Assembly: GCA_947177425.1 (NCBI GenBank)
Contig: CAMWUN010000013.1
Coordinates: 1-64,000 of the forward strand
Origin: an uncultured bacterium
GTDB lineage: Bacteria > Bacillota > Clostridia > Lachnospirales > Lachnospiraceae
Direction: 5' to 3'
DNA: 64,000 nt
In this document: positions 46,949 to 56,324 of the stretch, in pieces
How the letters are laid out: each line of letters starts with the position of its first letter
How positions within the stretch are numbered: the stretch's first letter is position 1
The notes under the pieces: model-generated
What the model saw: only the letters and a program-made list of their open reading frames with translations
The model's database searches: none
Told to the model about the DNA's origin: nothing
Program-made: the position numbers and the translations under genes

Positions 46949-47719
46949 TTACCGAAAATGTTTTGAAAATTTATTGCTAAACTTCTGATATTCAAAGTCC
47001 TTATATCCTTCTGTTTTTTCTATCAAAAAAGTCCACTCATAAAACTTTTCTGGCATCTTATACACTGCTTGGTTCTTGGGAGAATCACCTCTTCTCAAAA
47101 AGTAATACTCTTCAACCAAACTGGCATTATGCTCTAATAACTGCCTCACAAGACAATCAACATCTGTAAAATAGTTGGGATGGCCTTTCTTGCGTGCATT
47201 AACTTCTGCTATAACTGCCGCCTCATCATCATCAAAATAATTATTGTTCTTACCCGTTATAAGAAGCAATCCATTTAACTTCAACACTCTTAAAAGTTCT
47301 CTAATAACCATTTCCTGATAGCAGGCATCAAACACTCCCCAGCAAATTATCTTATCAAAATAATCATCCTGAAAAGGAATGCTCATGCCATCATACTCAA
47401 ATAATGATTTCCCTATTTTTAAATCTGTATACTTCTTCTCAGCAAGTTCCAGTTCCCGCTCGGATACATCTATTCCATAATATCCGTTACACATTCCTGT
47501 ATATTCCTTATAAATTGGATACAAACGCCCAAATCCACAGCCAAAATCCAAAAGTTTTTCTTCGCTTCCCACGGCTAATTTTTTATAATACTCACTATAT
47601 ACTTTGTCGCTTGCCGTTTTGTCTTTCGCATCAGTATCATTATTAGCCTCCTCAATTTTGTTTTCAAAATACTTTACATACTCATTCCAAAATTCCTTAT
47701 TATTTGTGTTATCCGTCAT
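46949..47719 (-). CDS. Class I SAM-dependent methyltransferase
   Basis: The product is 256 residues. Motif I is KLLDFGCGFGRLYPIYKEY, motif II YYGIDVSERELELAEKKY, then YFDKIICWGVFDACYQEMVI and LRVLKLNGLLLITGKN. A TTG start 33 codons upstream is possible. I chose the ATG at 47719 because AGGGAGG lies just before it. The target is probably a sugar precursor or the growing glycan. Confidence 0.82.
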   Translation of the reverse strand: MTDNTNNKEFWNEYVKYFENKIEEANNDTDAKDKTASDKVYSEYYKKLAVGSEEKLLDFGCGFGRLYPIYKEYTGMCNGYYGIDVSERELELAEKKYTDLKIGKSLFEYDGMSIPFQDDYFDKIICWGVFDACYQEMVIRELLRVLKLNGLLLITGKNNNYFDDDEAAVIAEVNARKKGHPNYFTDVDCLVRQLLEHNASLVEEYYFLRRGDSPKNQAVYKMPEKFYEWTFLIEKTEGYKDFEYQKFSNKFSKHFR

Positions 47720-47825
47720 AACAACCTCCCTGCTGCCGACACCTGCAAATTGAGGCGTCAGCACAAATTTGTCTGTGAAAGATTTATTTTCAAAGAACTT
47801 TCCCTGTCTCTCATTCAAATTGTTC

Positions 47826-49163
47826 CTATAAATTTAAAACTCTTTTTTCCATGCAGTTACCATTTACATCTATAACAATGATATCCGTAACACCGCTCAT
47901 ACTATTAGCTGCAATACCAATCTTTTCTACATACCTCAAATCAACTGAATCCCTGTCAAAGGTAAATGACCACTTATGTTCCCCGATAAAATCCAAATTA
48001 CTCCAGATATATCTCTCTCCGAATAACTTTAAACAGAAAAACGGCTGAACACCAAAAATATTTTTTTCCGACTGAATGATTATATTTTTATGCTCAAATC
48101 TTATCTCCACTCTCAAATTGCAACTTTGAGGATCAAGACTAAAAAATCTGCGCATACCTTCTAATGCATTACAAAATTCAAACTGTACATCTGGATATTT
48201 TGCTGACACTTTTTTTATCATTCTCCGCATTAGTTCAACATCATGGCAAATATCTCTAAAATCATGATCTGTAAAGGAAACTAATTGATTCTTTCCGTTT
48301 TGTGCCTCACCAAATGCCTGGTCAAAATCAGCTTCACAAATGTTCCGCATTCTTGTATTCATATTCAAACATCTTGCTATTACCCTTTTGCAGTCCCCCT
48401 CCTTCCTATAATCTTCATAATCCGGATGATAAGGTATCCACGATGTAGTTGCCCCTGTCCAATTTCCCAGCCTACCGCGTACCATATCCTGCTGCATAGT
48501 TTCCTTTTCTCCTACGACAGCCTGATTCGCATAGTCAAATGGAATCCACTGCTCTAATAACCAGTGCGAGTCTGGTCTTTCAGTATGAAACCCAGGTCTA
48601 TATACAGACGGAAAAAACTGCCTGTCTATTACTTTTCTCGCCAAAACTTCAAAAACATTTCCTGACGCAACATAATTAACCCCACACGCATTATAAACAC
48701 CATTAACAGGTAAAGGATGATAGTGCCACTGAATAATATCACCATATAAATAGTCTACTTGATTTATGTACCAGTCAAAAATCGAATGGTATCCCGCTAT
48801 TCTCAGTCTCGGGTTCTCCCCCCAAAAGCCCACGTGATCCATGCAAAACCAGCTGCATTTCCACCCCTGCCCATTGCTGTCAGGCAGTTTCTCTCTAAAC
48901 TCTTTGCTGTTGAGTTTATTTATCATATTTTCAATCTCTGAAAAATTCTTGTATGTAGAAAGCAATGAATCGTCTAACGCCCGCGCAATTTCAATTTCTT
49001 TTCCGCATAAGTTTATTTGCATATCCTGTAATTTTTTTAAATTTGATATTGTAGGTTCTATTTCCACCCCAAATATCTCTTTTACTCTATTAAATGTTGC
49101 ATCTAATGTTTCATTTAACGGCCCTTCTGTATCTACACAATGCACAATATAAACTTTCCCCAT
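47826..49163 (-). CDS. Polysaccharide-deacetylase-like protein
   Basis: The product is 445 residues. The start is MGKVYIVHCVDTEGPLNETL after GGAGGATT, not eight codons earlier. The VDTEGP segment, the QWHYHPLP histidines and YRPGFHTERPDSHWLLEQWI recall the NodB/polysaccharide-deacetylase fold, and SFTDHDFRDI adds another His/Asp pair. The last 90 residues may be a beta-rich domain. It slightly overlaps the CMP-sugar synthetase gene. Deacetylation of the nonulosonate or its precursor is inferred, not shown. Confidence 0.5.
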   Translation of the reverse strand: MGKVYIVHCVDTEGPLNETLDATFNRVKEIFGVEIEPTISNLKKLQDMQINLCGKEIEIARALDDSLLSTYKNFSEIENMINKLNSKEFREKLPDSNGQGWKCSWFCMDHVGFWGENPRLRIAGYHSIFDWYINQVDYLYGDIIQWHYHPLPVNGVYNACGVNYVASGNVFEVLARKVIDRQFFPSVYRPGFHTERPDSHWLLEQWIPFDYANQAVVGEKETMQQDMVRGRLGNWTGATTSWIPYHPDYEDYRKEGDCKRVIARCLNMNTRMRNICEADFDQAFGEAQNGKNQLVSFTDHDFRDICHDVELMRRMIKKVSAKYPDVQFEFCNALEGMRRFFSLDPQSCNLRVEIRFEHKNIIIQSEKNIFGVQPFFCLKLFGERYIWSNLDFIGEHKWSFTFDRDSVDLRYVEKIGIAANSMSGVTDIIVIDVNGNCMEKRVLNL

Positions 49164-49164
49164 T

Positions 49165-49863
49165 TTAATCCTCCATGCTGCTGCCACTTTGCATTAGAAA
49201 TTCAACATATTGCAAATCCAATTCTGTATCAATATCAACCGACTGCCTCTGATTCATAATATAGGCATAAGATTTTTTACCGTAAAAAGAACGTTCTTTT
49301 CTAAGTACATCTACTTTTGAAATATATATTGCCCCATTTAATCTGTAATAGCTTTGTAGTTCCTGCCGCCTGGTTATATTTTCTTCCTTCACGAACCCAG
49401 ACAAACTTAAATCTTTTGGCAGAATATTGCTCAATAAGGGGCTGTGCTCGCATTCACACACACTAACTACCGAATCGGCATCCCTCTCATAAAATATCCG
49501 AAATGCTTCATCTATATTCTCAGAAGTTCTTAACGGCGAAGTTGGCTGTAACATTACAATATTATCAAAATATATTTTCATTTTTTCATATTCATCCAAG
49601 ACTTCAAATAAAACATCAAGTGACTTTGCCGTATCTGTTGCATTTATCTCATTTCTTAGAAACGGAACATTTGCTCCATATTTTTTTGAAATTTCTGCAT
49701 ATTCGTATGAGTTTGTGGACACCATCACTTCATCTACATATCGGCTACCAATAGCGCTCTCTATTGTATACGCAATTAACGGTTTGCCGTTTAGCAATCG
49801 TATGTTTTTGTTTTTTATTCCCTTAGATCCACTTCTGGCAAGTATTACCCCTATTGTCCTCAT
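49165..49863 (-). CDS. legF: CMP-nonulosonate (acylneuraminate) cytidylyltransferase
   Basis: The enzyme activates a nonulosonic acid with CTP to the CMP-sugar. Its 232 residues match NeuA/LegF/PseF: TIGVILARSGSKGIKNKNIR with LLNGKPLIAYTIESA, VSTNSYEYAEISKKYGA, IVMLQPTSPLRTSENIDEAF, and the C-terminal SVDIDTELDLQYVEFLM. The legB-ptmE-legG-legI neighbours make legionaminic acid or a relative the likeliest substrate. The symbol rests on context. Confidence 0.88.
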   Translation of the reverse strand: MRTIGVILARSGSKGIKNKNIRLLNGKPLIAYTIESAIGSRYVDEVMVSTNSYEYAEISKKYGANVPFLRNEINATDTAKSLDVLFEVLDEYEKMKIYFDNIVMLQPTSPLRTSENIDEAFRIFYERDADSVVSVCECEHSPLLSNILPKDLSLSGFVKEENITRRQELQSYYRLNGAIYISKVDVLRKERSFYGKKSYAYIMNQRQSVDIDTELDLQYVEFLMQSGSSMED

Positions 49864-49897
49864 AACTCTTATCCCGCAAAGTCACTTTTATATTCCG

Positions 49898-50557
49898 TTA
49901 CCATATTGATTTAACCAGCCTAAATCCTTCTGCAAACTTTACGCCTGCTTCAGCGCTTCTTATATGCGCCAGCACTTTTATATTATCCAGACTTCTGGGA
50001 AATGGATGCTCCCCTATTTCTGTTTTATACAGATTAAATGCTTCCAGTTTTTTTCCTAAATAATTACTTACATCTATATATACATTTGGAATAAACGGGT
50101 GATCAGGTAAACCAAAGTCCGTCTCCGATAAAATCTCCATTGTTAAAATAGTTTTGATGTACGATGCCCTAAACGACTTTGTACATGCATAAACCCATCG
50201 AAATACAATTCTATGATCCGAATGTGCGTCATTGTAATCTGATACTAACAGAACCTGCGGCCTTATCGCCCCAATGTAATCACTAATCATCCCAACGCCA
50301 TTATTATCAGAAATCCTATCAAGTTTCGTTGTTGGCAGATTTAAGTCCTTCTGTCCGTCAAACTGATAATATTCTTTTATTAATTTCATCTGCTTATTTC
50401 TTTTTTGGATTTGCTCCCGGGTATAGCCTTCTGACTCCAATATCCCCGTTATATTGAGCCAATAAACCTCATGTCCTTCATCTTTTGCCCTTGCTATACC
50501 TCCCCCCGCTCCTAAAGTTTCATCATCTGGATGGGGTGATATTATTAATATTTTCAT
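49898..50557 (-). CDS. PIG-L/LmbE-family deacetylase
   Basis: The product is 219 residues. The zinc-site motif HPDDE is in KILIISPHPDDETLGAGGGI, with YNDAHSDHRIVFRWVYA supplying the HxxH-type ligands. Family members remove N-acetyl groups from GlcNAc-containing molecules. Next to a formyltransferase gene this suggests N-deacetylation followed by re-acylation of a sugar, which is an inference. TAGGAG precedes the ATG. Confidence 0.85.
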   Translation of the reverse strand: MKILIISPHPDDETLGAGGGIARAKDEGHEVYWLNITGILESEGYTREQIQKRNKQMKLIKEYYQFDGQKDLNLPTTKLDRISDNNGVGMISDYIGAIRPQVLLVSDYNDAHSDHRIVFRWVYACTKSFRASYIKTILTMEILSETDFGLPDHPFIPNVYIDVSNYLGKKLEAFNLYKTEIGEHPFPRSLDNIKVLAHIRSAEAGVKFAEGFRLVKSIW

Positions 50558-50572
50558 ATTTTTCTCCTATTT

Positions 50573-51459
50573 TTACAGGTACATTCCTTTTTTAGGTTTA
50601 AAATTATTATCATAACAAAAAATACTTATAATGCCCTTTCCTGTTTTTACAGAAAATGAGCCATTGTCTGATACATCTATTATTTTTCCAGGCTCCAAAT
50701 TTTCATATCCATCATCTGGAAGTTCCCTTGCTTCCCACACCTTATATTCCTTATGCTCATATTCAAAATGCGCCCCTACATATGGTTCCGACAATGCCCT
50801 TACCAGATTGTAAATATTTCTGCTTGCCATCCGCCAGTCTATTTTCCCATCCTCTCTATTTCTTTTTCTCCAAGTATTTCCCGTCTGGCATTCTGTTTCA
50901 ATTTCGCATACGCTGCCCTCACACAGACGACTCCATAAAGCCGCCAATTGTCCTCTGGCAGTATCATAATTTTGTCATATAAAGTTCTTGCCGTATCTTC
51001 ATAACATATTGGGATTTTAATCTGTGAAATTACTTTGCCTGTGTCTGCCCCTATATCCAGCATAAAGAAACTTGATGCCGTTTCTGTCAATCCCAATGCC
51101 AGCGCCCATATAATCGGATGTCTTCCCCTACTATATGGAAGCGCTGCCGGATGAAATCCCACCACTCCTCTGGGAAATATGTCCAAAATCTCTTTCTTTA
51201 AAAGCTGAGACCACCCCAAGCAAAAGCCTATATCCGGCTTTAATTTCTGGATAAATTCTACAGAATTCGTATCATTAATATTGTTAACATAAAGATATGC
51301 TATATTGTTTCTATTACATATTTCTGCCAAATCTACAAAATCTGCATTACTTTTCGACTGATTTTTAGTGATTACCCCAATAATATCCGCCTTTTTCTCC
51401 AGCAACGTTTCCAAAAAAATTTTTGAAGATTCTACGCATCCTATAAATAGTATCTTCAT
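50573..51459 (-). pseudogene. Formyltransferase-family gene interrupted by a frameshift
   Basis: The 5' frame (50839-51459) starts MKILFIGCVESSKIFLETLL and has FHPAALPYSRGRHPIIWALA with LDIGADTGKVISQI, the formyl-THF catalytic core of methionyl-tRNA-formyltransferase-like sugar formyltransferases. After RTLYDKIM the homologous C-terminus continues in another frame (50573 to about 50967): DTARGQLAALWSRLCEG, WRKRNREDGKIDWRMASR, NLVRALSEPYVGAHFEYEHK. Adding one G (ATGGATACT instead of ATGATACT near 50966) would restore a single product of about 295 residues. Either a real mutation or a sequence error. The context of deacetylase and nonulosonate genes suggests an N-formyl sugar. Confidence 0.8.
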
Positions 51460-51469
51460 CCCGGCTTCC

Positions 51470-52630
51470 TCATTTTATATCATTAAAAACTTTTTTTACC
51501 ACGCCGCCATTTTTCAAATAATTTTTTACTTCTTTTACAATCGTTTCGGAAGTGTTTACTCCTTCATAAATATTTCTTTCTTTCTCCAGGCAGCCTTCTC
51601 TTTTCATTGTCTGCGCCTTCTCTATCCCCTGAGTAATTTCTTCTTCTGTCCAGCCGCAGTCTATAATGCTTCTCCCTTTTATCCTTCCCTTCTGTCTGTC
51701 TCCAATATTCACAGTAGGAATATGAAATGATGGTGCTTCCAATATCCCACTGGACGAATTTCCTATTACCATTTCACAATACTTTAAAGCACTCAAATAC
51801 CGAATCGTCCCCAGTGAACTCACTCCTATTGCCCTGTTTCTGTTTGCTTTTGTATACTCATCTATCTGACTGTTAATGCTTCTCCCTTCTGTGTCTGCAT
51901 TTGATTTGGTAAATATAATCTTATATTTATTAAATTTATCCAGTGCAACCAGCAAATTTTTAAACTGCGCACCCGCTGTATTCTCTTCAAGCGTCACTGG
52001 ATGAAATGTAACAATCACGTATGGCTCTTCCAATGAGAACTGAATACTTTGTCCCAATTCCTTCTTACCCAACAATGTCCGGGTTCTTATATTCTCTACC
52101 CCCAATGCTCCTACACAAAACACCCTTTCTGGCTGTTCACCTAATTGGATAACTCTTTTCCGGTAATGTTCTATTGATGTAAAATGCAGCATACTCATCT
52201 TGGTTATTGCATGTCTGACAGAGTCATCAATCACTCCTTCTGTCAACTCTCCTCCATGGATATGCGCTATCGGTACCCGGTGCACCATAGCAGCCACTGC
52301 AGCCGCCAATGCCTCATATCTATCCCCCAGTATCATCACAATATCCGGCATTATTCTCGTAAAAATATCTGCAAATCCTATCACTCCTAATCCTATAGAC
52401 TTAGTAATTCCATTAGGTGTGTCTGAACTGAGGAGCATTTCATTGCTTTCTGTTATCTCAAATCCATCCTGCTTGATCTCCTTATAAGTAAGACCAAATT
52501 CCGGCGACAAATGCATGCCTGTCGCCACAAGCTGCAACTGCATTTCGCTGTCACTGTTTATTCTTGAAATTAATGGTTTCAGCAGACCATATTCTGCTCT
52601 TGTTCCGGTTATTACACATACTTTTTTCAT
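51470..52630 (-). CDS. legG: UDP/GDP-HexNAc 2-epimerase, hydrolysing (NeuC/LegG type)
   Basis: The product is 386 residues. It contains KKVCVITGTRAEYGLLKPLI, MILGDRYEALAAAVAAM, IAHIHGGELTEGVIDDSVRH and GNSSSGILEAPSFHIPTVNI with GDRQKGRI, the hydrolysing 2-epimerase pattern. It would release the ManNAc-type or 2,4-diacetamido-6-deoxymannose substrate of the synthase. The start of the synthase-side gene overlaps by four bases, so translation is coupled. The substrate is inferred from legB and ptmE. Confidence 0.9.
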   Translation of the reverse strand: MKKVCVITGTRAEYGLLKPLISRINSDSEMQLQLVATGMHLSPEFGLTYKEIKQDGFEITESNEMLLSSDTPNGITKSIGLGVIGFADIFTRIMPDIVMILGDRYEALAAAVAAMVHRVPIAHIHGGELTEGVIDDSVRHAITKMSMLHFTSIEHYRKRVIQLGEQPERVFCVGALGVENIRTRTLLGKKELGQSIQFSLEEPYVIVTFHPVTLEENTAGAQFKNLLVALDKFNKYKIIFTKSNADTEGRSINSQIDEYTKANRNRAIGVSSLGTIRYLSALKYCEMVIGNSSSGILEAPSFHIPTVNIGDRQKGRIKGRSIIDCGWTEEEITQGIEKAQTMKREGCLEKERNIYEGVNTSETIVKEVKNYLKNGGVVKKVFNDIK

Positions 52631-53625
52631 ATCTGTATCATCTCGTCTGCCTTATAGTCCCGGTCTGCTCTCATTCCAATGATTTCATTCCACCTCATGG
52701 GACTGATCCCTGTCCCCGGACGTTTTGTTGTCATATTTTCTTCGGTAAAAGTTTCTCCCTGTCTTATCTGTTTAGCAGCCACTATACTTTTCCTTACAAT
52801 ATCTATATTAGCCTTTTCCGATGCTGAAACCTGCTTTACATCTTTTCCCAGAGCAAGTTCTATCCTGCGTATTCCCTCTACCATCGCTTTTAGTTCAGAC
52901 GGCTCCAGACTCGCCTTATGATCCGGCCCTTCCATGTTTCTGTCTAGTGTAAAATGCTTTTCTATTACACAGGCCCCCAGTGCAACTGCCGCTAAAGGAA
53001 CTTCAATCCCCTGTGTATGATCCGAATAGCCTACTGGAACTCTCAACTCCTTTCCCATACTTACCATCGCCAAGAGATTAACATCCGATAGTGGCGTAGG
53101 ATATTGTGTATTGCAATGGAGCAGTGTTACATCCTCTGCGCCGTTTTCCCTAAGCACATTCAAAGCACTTCCCACCTCTGAAAGGCTACTCATCCCTGTT
53201 GAAAGAATTACCTTTTTGTGCTGGCTCGCTATTTCACGTAGATAAGGAAAGTTTGTTATTTCACCGGAGGGAATCTTTATGATTGAAATCCCCATGGCAA
53301 CCAACATCCTGGCACTTTCTATATCAAATGGAGTTGACAGAAAAATAATATCTTTTCCCCTGCAGTATTCCTGAAGTTCCCAATGCATCTTCTCTGTTAA
53401 CTCAAGTTTTTTTAACATGAAATACTGGGTCTCCATTTTATCTGTTGTTTTTAATTGATATTCTGCTTTCTTTGCATCTTTACATACTAAATTTTCTGCC
53501 TTAAAAGTCTGAAACTTCACAGCGTCTGCACCTGCTTTAACTGCTTCATCCACTAACCTTTTGGCAGTTTCAATATCGCCATTATGGTTTACACCTGCTT
53601 CGGCTATAATAAATACTTTACTCAT
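52627..53625 (-). CDS. legI: Nonulosonic acid synthase (NeuB/LegI type)
   Basis: The enzyme condenses phosphoenolpyruvate with a six-carbon amino sugar to a nine-carbon sialic-acid-like sugar. Its 332 residues have the TIM-barrel part (KVFIIAEAGVNHNGDIETAK, GADAVKFQTFKAENLV, GYSDHTQGIEVPLAAVALGA, EKHFTLDRNMEGPDHKAS) and a C-terminal antifreeze-like SAF domain (RKSIVAAKQIRQGETFTEEN). Neighbours suggest legionaminic acid rather than neuraminic acid. Confidence 0.93.
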   Translation of the reverse strand: MSKVFIIAEAGVNHNGDIETAKRLVDEAVKAGADAVKFQTFKAENLVCKDAKKAEYQLKTTDKMETQYFMLKKLELTEKMHWELQEYCRGKDIIFLSTPFDIESARMLVAMGISIIKIPSGEITNFPYLREIASQHKKVILSTGMSSLSEVGSALNVLRENGAEDVTLLHCNTQYPTPLSDVNLLAMVSMGKELRVPVGYSDHTQGIEVPLAAVALGACVIEKHFTLDRNMEGPDHKASLEPSELKAMVEGIRRIELALGKDVKQVSASEKANIDIVRKSIVAAKQIRQGETFTEENMTTKRPGTGISPMRWNEIIGMRADRDYKADEMIQI

Positions 53626-53643
53626 GCTTCTTGAAATTATCCT

Positions 53644-54255
53644 CTACCTGATGACTTCGCCATCCTCTATATTTTTTCTTACAGTTGTTCCCGCACCTAT
53701 AATACAGTTGCTTCCAATTTTCCTTCCCTGAATTACAGTGACATTCGCCCCGACAAAAGTCTCTTTTCCCACCGACACGCCACCACACAGCACGCTGCTT
53801 ACTGCTACATGAGAAAACTCTCCCACTTGACAGTCATGCTCAATAATTGCCCCAGTATTGATAATGCACATTTTTTGAATTTGCGTATTTGCATTAACCA
53901 CCGCTTTTTTTCCGATATATATACCTTCTTCAAACCCGGCATCCAGTGCAACTGTTGCTGAATTGTCTATAATATTAGGAATTTTATAACCAATTCTTTT
54001 TAACTGCTGATATAATCTGTTCCTCACATTTCCATGCCCCAAAAAACCTATGGTTATAAATGCATTTCTAATACCATTAGCATAATATTTATCTAATGCC
54101 CCATCTGTATCCAATACACGATAATTCCTAAAATGTCTTTCTTGCATTTCTTCTGTATCAAGAAAGCCTACGATATGATATTGACCAGCCTGCTCAATAC
54201 TGTCAACCACACTATGAGCATGTCCTCCCAGCCCAAGCAAAATAATTTCTTCCAT
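53644..54255 (-). CDS. PglD/NeuD-family sugar acyltransferase
   Basis: The product is 203 residues. The N-terminal Rossmann-like domain is EIILLGLGGHAHSVVDSIEQ to about residue 80. The rest is a left-handed beta helix of hexapeptide repeats (AVVNANTQIQKMCIINTGAI, HDCQVGEFSHVAVSSVLCGG). This is the PglD/NeuD/LegH group that N- or O-acetylates UDP-amino-sugars or nonulosonates with acetyl-CoA. Its N-terminal domain is the closest named relative of the module fused to many enzymes in this cluster. Confidence 0.88.
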   Translation of the reverse strand: MEEIILLGLGGHAHSVVDSIEQAGQYHIVGFLDTEEMQERHFRNYRVLDTDGALDKYYANGIRNAFITIGFLGHGNVRNRLYQQLKRIGYKIPNIIDNSATVALDAGFEEGIYIGKKAVVNANTQIQKMCIINTGAIIEHDCQVGEFSHVAVSSVLCGGVSVGKETFVGANVTVIQGRKIGSNCIIGAGTTVRKNIEDGEVIR

Positions 54256-54258
54256 TAT

Positions 54259-55305
54259 TTATTGGCATCCTAATCTCTTCTTCATTTTTTCCAGTTCGTC
54301 TAACTGGCCCATATCAAGCCAAGCCTCCTCGCCAATTGGATACACTCCAACCCGCTTCCCTTCTTCCATAATTTTTTCAATAATATCTGGAAAGTCTATA
54401 GGTTCATTATATGCAAGACCTTCTACAACCTCCGGCTCTACAAAATAACAGCCCGTATTGGTAAAAAATGACATTTGGGGTTTTTCCTGCATAGACTCAA
54501 TTGTGCCATCTTCGCCAATATGCACTACACCATATGGAATTGAAAAATTTTTAAGAGAACATATCATCGTAATCAGGTTTCCTGATTCGATATGCTGCTT
54601 ATACGCTTTTGTCAAGTCATCATCTATCAAAATATCACAGTTCGTTAGAATAAATGTCTCTTGAACCTGTCCTTTTAACAAGCTGATACCGCCTCCCGTG
54701 CCAAGAGGTTTTGCCTCCACTACAAACTTTAAGTCATAATCCTTCTCCAGTTCATCAAAATATGCTTTTATCATATTTCTTTTATAATTTACTATCATGT
54801 AAAAATGCTTACATCCGTATGTACAAAATTGCTTAATAATATGTTCTGCTATTGGGTAATCTCCAATAGGTATCAACGGTTTGGGAAGAATGTTGGTATA
54901 TGGTGACAGCCTTGCTCCAAGTCCACCTGCCATCATAACCACTGGTATGTTATTATCAAACTTTCTCTGTGGCTGTTCTAGATTGTTTAAAAAAATAACT
55001 TTTTGAATTACATGCTCTGCGTTTAGTATTGGAATCGCATCTATTTCATACTTCCTCATAACAGATATTGCTAAATCAGCCTGCTCTTCATATAAATATT
55101 TTGGTCTGTAATTAGCCACAAACTTTATCTCAGCTTGTATATCTCCATTTTTCAATATCCATCTACGAATGTCTCCATCCGTAACTGATGCAAGAAGAAT
55201 CCCATTATTATGTACAAATAATATTCTTTTTGTGTTTTTGTCTAATAACTGCATTGCCTCAAGTATAGTATTGTTTTCCTCAATATAAATCGTTTTTGTA
55301 TCCAT
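54259..55305 (-). CDS. ptmE: CBS-domain sugar-nucleotidyltransferase (PtmE type)
   Basis: The product is 348 residues. Two CBS domains (residues 1-115, LFVHNNGILLASVTDGDIRR, YEIDAIPILNAEHV) precede a nucleotidyltransferase domain with PVVMMAGGLGARLSPYTNIL, KPLGTGGGISLLKG and FILTNCDILIDDDLTKAYK. This architecture is that of Campylobacter PtmE, a glucosamine-1-phosphate guanylyltransferase that opens the GDP-linked legionaminic acid route. CBS domains may give feedback control. Confidence 0.85.
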   Translation of the reverse strand: MDTKTIYIEENNTILEAMQLLDKNTKRILFVHNNGILLASVTDGDIRRWILKNGDIQAEIKFVANYRPKYLYEEQADLAISVMRKYEIDAIPILNAEHVIQKVIFLNNLEQPQRKFDNNIPVVMMAGGLGARLSPYTNILPKPLIPIGDYPIAEHIIKQFCTYGCKHFYMIVNYKRNMIKAYFDELEKDYDLKFVVEAKPLGTGGGISLLKGQVQETFILTNCDILIDDDLTKAYKQHIESGNLITMICSLKNFSIPYGVVHIGEDGTIESMQEKPQMSFFTNTGCYFVEPEVVEGLAYNEPIDFPDIIEKIMEEGKRVGVYPIGEEAWLDMGQLDELEKMKKRLGCQ

Positions 55306-55330
55306 TCCTTGACAGTAACATTCCTAACTT

Positions 55331-56308
55331 CTAAATATTATATATATCTATTTTATACTTATCCAAATTGTGTTTTAAAAACTCTATTGTATTTCTTAAT
55401 CCTTCTTCTAAAGAGTATTGCGGTTTCCAGACAGTTAACCTTAAAATCTTTTTATTACAGCCAAGCAGCCTGTTTACTTCACTTTTTTCCGGACGCAGCC
55501 GCTCTTCATCGCAGACAATTTGTGCGTTAGGATTAATCTGCCTGATTAGTTCCTGCGCAAGATGCCCTATGGATATTTCTTTTTGTGTGGCAATATTAAT
55601 TTCTTCTCCAATTGTCTGGTCTGACTCAAAAATCGAAATAAATCCATGAACTGTATCTTTTACATAGTTAAAGTCTCTTGTAGGCGTTAAAGAACCCAAC
55701 TTTATTTCTGTCTTTCCTGCAAGTAACTGCATGATGATAGTTGGAATCACTGCTCTTGCAGATTGTCTTGGACCGTATGTATTGAATGGCCTTACAATTG
55801 TTACTGGCAATTGGAAAGAACGATAAAAGCTTTCAGCAAGCCTGTCGGCACCTATTTTCGTGGCCGAGTATGGGGACTGTCCCTGGAAGGGATGTTTCTC
55901 ATCTATGGGGGCATATTGTGCCGTGCCGTATACTTCTGATGTTGATGTGATTAAAACTCTTTTTATCCCAAACTTCCTTGATGCTTGTAAAACATTCAAT
56001 GTTCCTTTTATATTAGTATCAACGTAGGTATCCGGTGAATGATAGCTGAATGGTATTGCGATTAAGGCTGCCAGATGAAATACTGCATCTACACCTTTCA
56101 TCGCCTCCTCAACTCCATTGTGATCCCGTATATCACCTTGAAAAATCTCAACATTTTTCATGATATTTTCTGGCAATGTATCTAACCATCCCCAGTTACT
56201 AAAGGAGTTATAATATACAAACGCTTTTACCTCATATCCTTTTTTTACCAGTTCCTCCGTTAAATGACTGCCTATAAATCCATCAGAACCTGTAACCAGT
56301 ACTTTCAT
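55331..56308 (-). CDS. legB: NAD-dependent 4,6-dehydratase (LegB type)
   Basis: The product is 325 residues. KVLVTGSDGFIGSHLTEELV with FVYYNSFSNWGWLDTLPEN is highly characteristic of LegB/PtmB, the GDP-GlcNAc 4,6-dehydratase. STSEVYGTAQYAPIDEKHP and the YSATK catalytic motif (Tyr-x3-Lys) follow, as do RPFNTYGPRQSARAVIPTII and KDTVHGFISIFESD. The product should be a 4-keto-6-deoxy sugar that needs a LegC aminotransferase, which is not present here. Confidence 0.9.
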   Translation of the reverse strand: MKVLVTGSDGFIGSHLTEELVKKGYEVKAFVYYNSFSNWGWLDTLPENIMKNVEIFQGDIRDHNGVEEAMKGVDAVFHLAALIAIPFSYHSPDTYVDTNIKGTLNVLQASRKFGIKRVLITSTSEVYGTAQYAPIDEKHPFQGQSPYSATKIGADRLAESFYRSFQLPVTIVRPFNTYGPRQSARAVIPTIIMQLLAGKTEIKLGSLTPTRDFNYVKDTVHGFISIFESDQTIGEEINIATQKEISIGHLAQELIRQINPNAQIVCDEERLRPEKSEVNRLLGCNKKILRLTVWKPQYSLEEGLRNTIEFLKHNLDKYKIDIYNI

Positions 56309-56324
56309 ATCTCATCTAATCCTT

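Noticed and set aside
50573-51459. Programmed ribosomal frameshift in the formyltransferase
   Set aside because: There is no slippery heptamer or following pseudoknot at the shift point, so mutation or sequence error is simpler.
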